DNA of 13,128 nt from Sedimenticola sp. Lineage in GTDB: Bacteria > Pseudomonadota > Gammaproteobacteria > Chromatiales > Chromatiaceae. Position 1 is the stretch's first letter, and the number at the start of each line of letters is the position of its first letter. This document shows, piece after piece, positions 1-5,974 of the stretch. The translations under genes and the position numbers were made by a program. The stretch covers positions 1 through 13,128 of the forward strand of contig JAUXBK010000048.1 in NCBI GenBank assembly GCA_030619405.1. The letters run 5' to 3'. The notes under the pieces are model-generated. The model was given only the letters and a program-made list of their open reading frames with translations, was not told the DNA's origin and searched no databases.

Positions 1-197
1 CGGCGCAGATCACGTTCCACATACGCCGGAATCGGATCCCGCTGGGGATCGGCCTCCCGCTGGCGGGCAAGCCAGGTCTCGAGGTGCTCCTGGACCGCCT
101 GGTAGGGGACCGTGCGCGCGGGGCGCCGTCGTTGGTAGACGCCGGGGGAGGTCCCCGCAGGTTCGGGATCCCCCGGCGCAGGGCATGGTTTCGACAT
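1..197 (-). CDS. IS91-family transposase, N-terminus (runs off the left edge)
   Basis: Reading leftwards from an ATG at 197-195 gives an open frame of about 65 codons to the window edge. It contains VYQRRRPARTVPYQAVQEHL followed by an ETWLARQ segment and PIPAYVERDLRR. In IS91/IS801-type transposases a proline/arginine-rich leader with this VY-x-RRRPxxT pattern precedes the zinc-binding (C-x2-C, GHDF) region, which would lie outside the window. The family mobilises DNA by a rolling-circle mechanism with HUH/Y2 chemistry; no catalytic residue is visible here. A weak AGGA lies about 10 nt upstream of the ATG, and the start sits inside a short hairpin (CGACA at 192-196, TGTCG at 201-205). Whether the element is complete cannot be judged. 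Relics of the same family are proposed near 2.1 kb and 10.2 kb. Confidence 0.75.
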   Translation of the reverse strand, partial: MSKPCPAPGDPEPAGTSPGVYQRRRPARTVPYQAVQEHLETWLARQREADPQRDPIPAYVERDLR

Positions 198-435
198 CCG
201 TGTCGGGTCCTGAACTAAGGCGATGCTGAGAGCCTGAACGGCCAGGCTCTAAGGGTCAATGATCGACAGGCGGGAATGGGACCGCGTTGTGATTTGCGAA
301 GTCGACGGCTAGGCGGGCTCAGGCCATGGAGAGCGCTGTAAGTCATGCAGAACAACTCTGGAGTTGCCGTCTAAGCCTCGCTTTATTCCCTGTTGCGAGC
401 TTTTCCAAAGTCTTAAACCTATGCTTATGCATAGG
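198..435. other. Intergenic stretch beside the IS91 transposase; two small inverted repeats, no convincing gene
   Basis: No recognised protein is encoded here on either strand. Two perfect inverted repeats are visible: AGAGCCT (229-235) with AGGCTCT (244-250), loop of 8 nt, and CCTATG (418-423) with CATAGG (430-435), loop of 6 nt. The first lies 32 bp outside the transposase start and could be part of the IS91-type end. The second sits exactly where the recognisable dinB remnant begins and may mark a breakpoint. Both functional readings are guesses. A short frame at 257-310 (MIDRREWDRVV...) matches nothing I know. Confidence 0.4.
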
Positions 436-734
436 CAGAAAACGTACCAGTCGACACCCCCACCCACGACGAACGGGTGATTCTGAGGGAGGCATGGCAC
501 CTCTTTCTCCATGGCAGTCTGCCACAGCGGCCGGTGCGCCTGATCGGGGTGGGGATCAGCGACTGGCGAGAAGCAGCGGCAGAACCGTTGCAGCCCGACC
601 TGTTCGACCCGCCCCGGAAACCGGCGCGGGATGAGCGGCTGCTGGAGACCCTGGACCGGGTCACGGAGCGGTTCGGGCAAGGGGTGTTGCAGTTGGGATG
701 TGCGAACAAGGCCGGCAGACATGGGCCCTGGTGA
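436..734 (+). pseudogene. Remnant of a Y-family DNA polymerase (DinB/UmuC-like), C-terminal part
   Basis: The frame opens after a TAG at 432-434 and reads ENVPVDTPTHDERVILREAW, then HLFLHG...RPVRLIGVGISDW, QPDLFD, and RLLETLDRVTERFGQGVLQLG. This order (P-T-x-D-E, a helix, RPVRLxGVGxS, QxxLFD, DRxxxRFGxGxxxxG) is the little-finger C-terminal domain of DinB/UmuC-type error-prone polymerases, which perform translesion synthesis. The catalytic palm and fingers (roughly 250-300 residues) are absent upstream, so this is a 5'-truncated relic. The frame after LQLG (CANKAGRHGPW, stop at 732-734) does not look like the family end, so the 3' end is probably also altered. No start codon with a ribosome site is evident. 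Product assignment is by recognised motif only. Confidence 0.65.
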
Positions 735-897
735 CGGCCGGCCGGCCCGGCAGTTGCGGTATCTGCAAGCCCGCATTTTCCCGTCGGGCCGACCCGTGGC
801 TGGCAATGCGGCAGTGGCGCCACCGCACGCCCGCCTGTCCCGGAGCACACCGGTTGCCGCCGCCTGGCCGTGACCGGACTGCCGGCCTGAACCCGGC

Positions 898-1701
898 ATG
901 CGCTTGTTCTTCAAACTCATTCTCGGGCTGATCATGCTGAGCCCGGTGGCACTGGCCACCGTCGCCTGGTTCGCCCTGGAGGCACAGCCCATTGTCACCC
1001 CATCCCGGGCCCTCGACCACACCGACATCGCCCGCGCCCGGCAGGTGATCAAAGAGAACGACCCCCGCCGGTTGCCTGCCGGCATCCAGCGGACGGTGCG
1101 GATCAGCGAGCGCGATCTGAACCGGGTGGTCACCACACCGCTGCAGGGGATGCTCTATATCCTGACGTTCGGCATCGGCTCGATACTCGGGATGGCGCTG
1201 CCGTTCATGGATGCGGATTGGTTGACTCAGGTGATGCAGGACGACGGGGTTGTCGAGCAGCCACAGTGGCTTGTGGAGTGTCGTGAAACCACATGTCTCA
1301 CGAGGATCGATAGTCCATTACTGCAGCAACTGAGAACCCGATACGGCAATGGGCTTCTGACTAGATTGGCGGCGCGTCTGACAGAGCTTGCACAATTGGC
1401 GGGGAATCTTCTGCCGGATAGGATGGCTATGGATGAAGGTGCGTCTGTTTACGCGAAAAATCCTGGAATCGGTTGGACAACCGCGGCGCGTGGGCAACTG
1501 TTGCACCGTGTATGCCTGGAAAGAGAGTGTATTGCTAGCTATCAGATTCTGGCATCTACGGAGTGGAATTTTCACCCACAGGGGGTGGCCGCAAGGAGCT
1601 TGGCCACACTGCATGGAGAGACGAAGCAAATTACCCGGCAGGCAAAATTATTGATTAATACCATCGATCCCTGTGTCGGTTATGAATTGAGTATTGGCTG
1701 A
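898..1701 (+). CDS. Chimeric ORF: membrane-anchored N-terminus fused to the C-terminal half of a HupK-like hydrogenase accessory protein
   Basis: 267 residues. Residues 4-26 form a transmembrane or signal-anchor segment, followed by a hydrophilic stretch with NDPRRLPAG and RISERDLN. From about residue 105-125 onward the sequence is HupK-like: ETTCLTRIDSPL, RYGNGLLTRLAARLTELA, then GIGWTTAARGQLLHRV, YQILASTEWNFHPQG and a terminal IDPCVGYEL. HupK is a nickel-free relative of the NiFe-hydrogenase large subunit used during hydrogenase maturation; the ARGxLxHR, TEWNFHPxG and DPC blocks are shared with large subunits. The HupK N-terminal portion is missing. Base composition shifts near 1240-1260, from GC-rich to clearly less GC-rich, consistent with a join. 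The stop overlaps the hypA start by one base (TGATG), matching the hupK-hypA order of known hup/hyp operons. 735-897 upstream shows no gene and no strong ribosome site. Confidence 0.6.
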   Translation: MRLFFKLILGLIMLSPVALATVAWFALEAQPIVTPSRALDHTDIARARQVIKENDPRRLPAGIQRTVRISERDLNRVVTTPLQGMLYILTFGIGSILGMALPFMDADWLTQVMQDDGVVEQPQWLVECRETTCLTRIDSPLLQQLRTRYGNGLLTRLAARLTELAQLAGNLLPDRMAMDEGASVYAKNPGIGWTTAARGQLLHRVCLERECIASYQILASTEWNFHPQGVAARSLATLHGETKQITRQAKLLINTIDPCVGYELSIG

Positions 1702-2042
1702 TGCATGAGATGTCACTGTGTGAGGGTGTCTTGCAGGTCCTGGAAGACAATGCAAAAAGCCAGGATTTTAAGCAGGTGAAGACCGTCTGGCTGGAGATCG
1801 GCAGGCTGTCCGGGGTTGAGGTGGATGCCATGCGTTTCTGTTTTGATGCCGTTATGCGGGACACACTGGCCGACCATGCCAGATTGGAGATTATTGAGAT
1901 TCCGGGGCAGGCATGGTGTATGCAGTGCGCAAAAACCGTACAGGTGCGGCAACGTTTTGACCAGTGCCCGGATTGTGCCAGTTACCAGTTGCAGGTAACG
2001 GGAGGTGATGAAATGCGGATCAAAGAGCTGGAGGTTGAATAA
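1701..2042 (+). CDS. hypA: HypA, nickel-insertion protein for NiFe hydrogenase maturation
   Basis: 113 residues, the usual HypA length. It begins MHEMSLCEG, whose Met1-His2-Glu3 is the conserved nickel-binding start, which fixes the ATG at 1701. The zinc site is complete: C73-x2-C76 and C89-x2-C92 (CMQC, CPDC). HypA works with HypB in the cytoplasm to deliver Ni2+ to the hydrogenase large subunit (or to urease in some species). The start overlaps the stop of the HupK-like ORF by one base, suggesting translational coupling. hypB, normally next, is absent; 2043-2216 holds mobile-element debris instead. The reading frame is intact, so it may still be used if a hydrogenase or HypB lies elsewhere, or it may be an orphan left by operon loss. 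Confidence 0.93.
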   Translation: MHEMSLCEGVLQVLEDNAKSQDFKQVKTVWLEIGRLSGVEVDAMRFCFDAVMRDTLADHARLEIIEIPGQAWCMQCAKTVQVRQRFDQCPDCASYQLQVTGGDEMRIKELEVE

Positions 2043-2073
2043 TTTGTACGGCATTCGGATGCGCTGAGAGTGA

Positions 2074-2097
2074 GACCAAAATCGAGGGACGGTCCCC
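2074..2097. repeat. Degenerate copy of the inverted-repeat arm seen at 7.9-9.7 kb
   Basis: GACCAAAA at 2074-2081 is followed by TCGAGG and ends GGTCCCC at 2091-2097. The right arm of the element at 8051-8073 has the same ends and spacing (GACCAAAA, C/T-CG-A/T-GG, GTCCCC), with a different core. It contains its own small palindrome, GGGAC-G-GTCCC. I read this as a diverged, solitary relative of the arm, but the match is short. Confidence 0.3.
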
Positions 2098-2106
2098 GCG
2101 ATCATT

Positions 2107-2133
2107 GCAAGAGAACGCGATGAGAAAGTCGTG
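2107..2133 (-). mobile_element. Possible IS91 transposase scrap (zinc-binding motif region)
   Basis: On the minus strand these nine codons read HDFLIAFSC, identical to nine residues in the better IS91 relic at 10227-10253. The two DNA stretches differ at 6 of 27 bases, and every difference is a synonymous third position in this frame, as expected if both descend from one coding sequence. IS91 transposases carry a C-x2-C-GHDFLxAFSC motif near the N-terminus. The preceding residues (IQQRD) do not fit well, and the opposite strand also reads open, so this is tentative. Confidence 0.35.
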
Positions 2134-2216
2134 ATCGCGCTGCTGAATCCGGGCACCGTGGTCGGTACCTGGCTGTTCATGGCCGGGCAGACCGAGCCTT
2201 GAACGCACCTGAACGG

Positions 2217-5162
2217 CTATCCGCCCGTATCAGCTTCGAACAGTGCTGTTATCGCCGCGTCAGATAGCGGGCGGCTGAAGAGGTATCCCTGGGCAAAATC
2301 ACAGCCTTGTGCGGCCAGAAGCTCCAGCTGGGCCCGCGTCTCCACACCCTCTGCCACCACTTTCAAACCCAGACCGTGAGCCATGGCGATGCAGGCATTG
2401 ACCAGTTCCCGATCAGCTGAATCTACAGTGATGTCGTTGACAAAGCTACGGTCAATCTTCAGCACGTCGAATGGATATCTGCGCAGATAGCTCAACGACG
2501 AGTAACCGGTACCGAAATCATCCATGGCAATACTCACCCCCAGCCTGCTCAGAGCGGCCAGCGCATCATCGATATGGGCATGTCCGCTCATCAACACGCC
2601 CTCGGTTATCTCCAGTTCCAGGGCGTCATGCGGAACACCGGAGCAGGATAAGGCATCTTCGATGAATGGCACCAGGCTGGGATCACGAAACTGACGCGGA
2701 GACAGATTGACGGCCATGATCAATGGCTGTTCACGATTCTGCTGCCACCTGGCAGCCATGCGGAGCGCCTCGGTCAACACGAACTGACCAATCGGTATGA
2801 TCAGCCCGGTCTGTTCAGCGATGGGAATAAACTCCCCAGGGGAAATCTCCCCCAGTGCCGGATTGTGCCATCGGAGCAGGGCTTCAATGCCGTTGGTCTG
2901 GCCACTGCCCACATTCATCTGGGGTTGGTAGCAGAGGCTGAACTCACCACGGCCCAAGGCACCGAGCATCTGCTCTTCCAGGATCAGTCTGCGGGAAACC
3001 CCCTCGTTCATGGAATCGGTAAAATAAGTGTAGGTATTGCGTCCCTGATCCTTGGAGTAGTACATGGCAGAGTCCGCGTTTCGCAGCAGCACCGATGCAC
3101 AATCACCATCATCCGGATATACCGCAATGCCGATGCTGGCGGTTAGAATCAACTCACGCCGTTCGATTCTGAAAGAGCTTCTAATGCCATTGAGCAGATT
3201 TTCCGCAACCGGCCGGGCGTCCGCTGCATCTTTGAGCCCACCAAGTAATATGATGAACTCGTCACCCCCGAGGCGACCCACCGTATCGCTGCTGCGGACC
3301 GAATGATGCAGGCGCCTGGCCGCCTCTATCAAAAGCCTGTCGCCGATATCGTGACCCATGGTGTCATTGACCTTCTTGAAGTCATCGAGGTCCAGAAACA
3401 GCACGGCCACCTTCTCTCCGTCACGACTGGCCTCGATGACCAGCTGAGACAGCCGGTCGAGGGCCAGAAACCGGTTGGGCAGGTCGGTCAACGCATCGAA
3501 ATGCGCCTGGTGCAGGATTCTCTCCTCCTGCTGTTTACGCCGCGAGATATCCTGCTTTACCGCCAGGTAATGGCAAGTGGCACCGGACTCGTCCATCACG
3601 GGTGCGATGTGTGCCTGCTCCCAGAAAATCTCACCATTCTTCTTCCGGTTCTGAAGCTCCCCCTGCCATGCCTTGCCGCTGATAATGGTTCGCCACATCT
3701 CCTGGTAGACGGCCACCGGGGTTCTATGGGACTTGAGCATGCGGGTATGCTGCCCCAGCACCTCCGCCGAACGGTAGCCGGTAACCCGCTCAAAGGTGCT
3801 GTTGACATATTCAATGCTGGCGTCAGAGTCGGTAATCACCACTGACACCGGGCTCTGCTCGACAGCCTGCGACAACAGGCGGATCTGCCCCTCCGCCCGC
3901 TTGCGCTCAGTAATGTCACGACCGACCCCCAGTATGCCGATCAGTTCACCATCCCGGGAAAACATTGGCGTCTTGATCGTTTCCAGCAGTTCCTTGTGCC
4001 CGTCGTCGGCATAGACGACCTGCTCTTCATTCAAACAGGGTTTGCCGATGGCCATTGCAGCCAGATCCTTTTCACGGAAGAAATCCGCCAGTTCCGGATC
4101 GATGAAATCATGGTCGGTCTTACCCACTATCAGGCTTCTTTCGGCACCAAAAAAACGCTCGAACTTGAGGTTGCAGTCCAGGTAGATCCCGTCCGGGTCT
4201 TTCAGCCATATGAGGTCGGGAACCGTCTCGATCATGGTACGAATGTGGGCTTCACTCATCCGCAGGCGCCGATTGAGGTGCAGCAGGCTGTAGTTGCGCC
4301 AGGCGATTGCCACAGTCAGTATCATGATCAGGGCTACCCCCATACCCCAGGCGATTCGCTTCAAGGTCCAGAACAGCTCCGGCTTGCCATACCATTTCTG
4401 ATAGTCCACCAGATACTGCATGGACCCGGTATACTCAGAGATGACCGGATCGAGCCTGGCTGCCAGCGTCTGGTCCGCCTTCCGCAACAGGAAACCACGC
4501 TTCAGCTCCATCAGTGGTGTTCCGACCACCTTGATATGATCGTCACCGATATTCATCAGCCGCATCTTCCGTTTCAGTACCGGCTCGGGAAAGACGAAGG
4601 CATCCACATCGCCAGCCAGCAGCTGGAACAGCGCAGAATCGATATTTGGGAACGGGACCAGTTCCAGCCCCGGGATGGCCGCCAGCCGGGTCTGCGCAGC
4701 GCTCTCGCCGATCACCGCCACCCGATGACCCGGCAGAGAATCGATGCCCAGAATGCTCTGGTTACCGGCACGCACGAAACAGGAGACTGGAATGACCTCC
4801 ATGACTTCGGAGAACAGGAATTCCGCACTGCGTACCGGGCTGATACCGATACCGGGAATCAGATCCGCCTCACCGCTGCGTACCGCCTGCATCGCCTTGG
4901 CCCAGTTCTCCAGTGGCAGATACTGCACCGTCAGACCGCTGCGTCTGGCAACGTACTCCAGGATGTCGATGGCGAAACCGGCAGGATTACCCTTCTGGTC
5001 CCGGGTATAGAGCGGGGGGAAATCGTTCAGCACCGCCGCGGTGATCACCTGGGCTTGGGAGGAATCGGGTACCATTCTGCCGGTTGCATGGATAACCGGT
5101 AGCAGCAGGCAGATCAGCAGCACAAGGAATTGACGGATTTTCTGGTGGCCCGGGTTACTCAA
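2217..5162 (-). CDS. SBP-like sensor, PAS-PAS, diguanylate cyclase/phosphodiesterase (GGDEF-EAL)
   Basis: 981 residues. A signal or anchor helix at 11-27 is followed by a periplasmic bacterial extracellular solute-binding (family 3-like) domain (about 38-258: FPPLYTRD, GFAIDILEYV, GEADLIPGIGISPVRS), a transmembrane helix (about 268-288), two PAS domains (about 302-420 and 425-542), GGDEF (about 553-712) and EAL (about 725-975). Both output domains look active: GGDEF at 632-636 with an intact inhibitory I-site RSSD at 623-626, and EAL at 760-762 with LEITEG, DDFGTGYSSL and KIDRSFV. It should make and/or degrade c-di-GMP in response to a periplasmic small ligand, perhaps an amino acid. The start is a TTG at 5162, chosen because GGAG lies 7 nt upstream and the signal helix would otherwise be lost; the next Met is residue 30. 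It stands alone. Confidence 0.93.
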   Translation of the reverse strand: MSNPGHQKIRQFLVLLICLLLPVIHATGRMVPDSSQAQVITAAVLNDFPPLYTRDQKGNPAGFAIDILEYVARRSGLTVQYLPLENWAKAMQAVRSGEADLIPGIGISPVRSAEFLFSEVMEVIPVSCFVRAGNQSILGIDSLPGHRVAVIGESAAQTRLAAIPGLELVPFPNIDSALFQLLAGDVDAFVFPEPVLKRKMRLMNIGDDHIKVVGTPLMELKRGFLLRKADQTLAARLDPVISEYTGSMQYLVDYQKWYGKPELFWTLKRIAWGMGVALIMILTVAIAWRNYSLLHLNRRLRMSEAHIRTMIETVPDLIWLKDPDGIYLDCNLKFERFFGAERSLIVGKTDHDFIDPELADFFREKDLAAMAIGKPCLNEEQVVYADDGHKELLETIKTPMFSRDGELIGILGVGRDITERKRAEGQIRLLSQAVEQSPVSVVITDSDASIEYVNSTFERVTGYRSAEVLGQHTRMLKSHRTPVAVYQEMWRTIISGKAWQGELQNRKKNGEIFWEQAHIAPVMDESGATCHYLAVKQDISRRKQQEERILHQAHFDALTDLPNRFLALDRLSQLVIEASRDGEKVAVLFLDLDDFKKVNDTMGHDIGDRLLIEAARRLHHSVRSSDTVGRLGGDEFIILLGGLKDAADARPVAENLLNGIRSSFRIERRELILTASIGIAVYPDDGDCASVLLRNADSAMYYSKDQGRNTYTYFTDSMNEGVSRRLILEEQMLGALGRGEFSLCYQPQMNVGSGQTNGIEALLRWHNPALGEISPGEFIPIAEQTGLIIPIGQFVLTEALRMAARWQQNREQPLIMAVNLSPRQFRDPSLVPFIEDALSCSGVPHDALELEITEGVLMSGHAHIDDALAALSRLGVSIAMDDFGTGYSSLSYLRRYPFDVLKIDRSFVNDITVDSADRELVNACIAMAHGLGLKVVAEGVETRAQLELLAAQGCDFAQGYLFSRPLSDAAITALFEADTGG

Positions 5163-5216
5163 CGCCTGTCTCCATGCCTGTCCTTTGCCAGTATGCTACG
5201 CCCGCACAATAAACTG

Positions 5217-5236
5217 CCCCGCCATAAGCGGCGGGG
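5217..5236. other. Perfect 7-bp hairpin upstream of the GGDEF-EAL gene
   Basis: CCCCGCC (5217-5223) and GGCGGGG (5230-5236) enclose a 6-nt loop. It lies 55 bp upstream of the TTG start at 5162, in the probable leader or promoter of that gene. No long T-run follows on either strand, so a classic terminator is not clear. It could be a weak terminator for transcription from the right, or a leader structure. Confidence 0.4.
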
Positions 5237-5346
5237 AATTGGCCCTGAGGGATTCAACAAATGCCTGAAAATTCTCCGGTTTTTGTGCAGCCCCACAGCG
5301 TTTACAATCGCTTGATTCTACCAGTTTGCGGCTGATTCCGGGCAAC

Positions 5347-5420
5347 ATGAAATTCAAGGAGCCCTACGCCTGGAAGAAACAGAGAGTCGATGTCGCCATC
5401 ATCGGGGCCGGCAGTACCGG
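5347..5420 (+). pseudogene. N-terminal scrap of an FAD/NAD-dependent oxidoreductase (dihydrolipoamide dehydrogenase type)
   Basis: An ATG at 5347 opens MKFKEPYAWKKQRVDVAIIG, continuing AGSTGP. VDVAIIGAGSTG is the N-terminal Rossmann beta-alpha-beta (GxGxxG) that binds the FAD ADP moiety in pyridine-nucleotide-disulfide oxidoreductases, where such a basic leader followed by VDVAIIGAG is common. After about 24 codons the similarity ends and a different frame continues as dioxygenase. The enzyme would normally be about 450-480 residues, so only about 5 percent is left. The precise subfamily cannot be decided from so little. Confidence 0.5.
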
Positions 5421-5635
5421 CCCTTGGTGCCGATTTACGACCAACGCCGGGGCAGCCCGCAGACCCCTTCTATCCGTTGGAGCTTCCGCTGGACGACGAT
5501 AACAACCTGACCCTAGTAGCTGGTTGCGACCAGCCGGCCAAGGGGCATGTCACAGATCTCAGCAGGAGACTGCTGCTCCCTGACGGCAGACCGGCCGGCA
5601 GGTACAGAAACTCTTTTGAACCAATATCCCGGTAG
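5420..5635 (+). pseudogene. N-terminal fragment of an intradiol ring-cleavage dioxygenase-like protein
   Basis: In the frame ending at the TAG at 5633-5635 the sequence reads GADLRPTPGQPADPFYPLEL, then PLDDDNNLTLVAG, AKGHVTDLSRRLL, and PDGRPAGRYRN. The pattern TPxQxxxPFYPxxLPxDxDNDLTxVxG, followed by a G-x-L-x-G-R-x-L-D-x-x-G-R-P strand, is typical of the N-terminal part of protocatechuate 3,4-dioxygenase-like intradiol dioxygenases, which open catechol rings with Fe(III). The Tyr/His iron ligands would come later and are absent. Between GRPAG and RYRN about ten residues (normally ARVEIWQ plus a few) appear deleted. It is joined directly to the oxidoreductase scrap upstream, in a different frame, with no start of its own. 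Confidence 0.6.
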
Positions 5636-5637
5636 CC

Positions 5638-5775
5638 CAGCTGGGCCCGAGCTTTACACCACGTGCCGCTGGAGATGAGTGTGCGGTAGAGGGAAGCGGC
5701 CAGAGGGCGGGGGTGTGCGCCGAGCAGATCGGCGGGGTTCCAGTCGGGCATAATGCCAAGCAAGTTTTTATATGC
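5638..5775 (-). pseudogene. Internal fragment of a PEP/pyruvate-binding-domain protein
   Basis: On the minus strand the frame reads NLLGIMPDWNPADLLGAHPR followed by PLAASLYRTLISSGTW and AQLGYRD. The block GIMPDWNPAEIIGxxPRPLALSLYRELIT...W...R...GYR is one I recognise from proteins carrying a PEP synthase-type (pyruvate, phosphate dikinase) nucleotide-binding domain. Only about 45 residues remain, with no start or end in context. It points opposite to the fragments on both sides, so it was inverted or inserted independently. The family call rests on memory of this motif only. Confidence 0.45.
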
Positions 5776-5974
5776 AGGCCGAGTGGAACCTTGCCCAGTT
5801 AACGGCTTATCTGAACACCTGGTCTGCGGTCAAACATTATACACAAATGACCGGAAATACACCGCTCAAGCTGATAGAGGATGTATTACAACCGGCATGG
5901 GGTGACCTGTCACGGCCTGCACCTATACAATGGCCGTTACTATTCATGTCGCAGTCAAACCGTCTGAGGGATAA
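5772..5974 (+). pseudogene. C-terminal fragment of a class I SAM-dependent methyltransferase
   Basis: The frame reads EWNLAQLTAYLNTWSAVKHY, then TGNTPLKLIEDVLQPAWGDL and IQWPL. W-x-LxQLxxYLxTWSAVxxY...G.xPLxLI...L...WGDP...V.WPL is the C-terminal helical cap of UbiE/type-11-like methyltransferases. The SAM-binding half is gone. A frame change near 5935, equivalent to losing one base after WP, restores a plausible ending TIHVAVKPSEG with a TAA at 5972-5974. That stop overlaps the ATG of the next gene (TAATG), indicating that the ancestral methyltransferase was coupled to the permease in one operon. Confidence 0.6.

Noticed and set aside
309..1136. 275-codon minus-strand open frame
   Set aside because: It is antisense to the dinB remnant and to the N-terminus of the 898-1701 gene, has low-complexity Arg/Ser/Pro-rich composition typical of GC-rich shadow frames, and no recognised motif.
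2071..2202. Plus-strand peptide ending VVIALLNPGTVVGTWLFMAGQTEP-like sequence before a TGA at 2200-2202
   Set aside because: It looks somewhat protein-like, but has no start codon, no family I recognise, and overlaps the minus-strand IS91-like motif; I could not decide between the strands and did not call it as a gene.
3996..5102. 368-codon plus-strand open frame
   Set aside because: Entirely antisense to the SBP-PAS-GGDEF-EAL gene, whose domains are unmistakable; its His/Gln/Arg-rich translation is a codon shadow.
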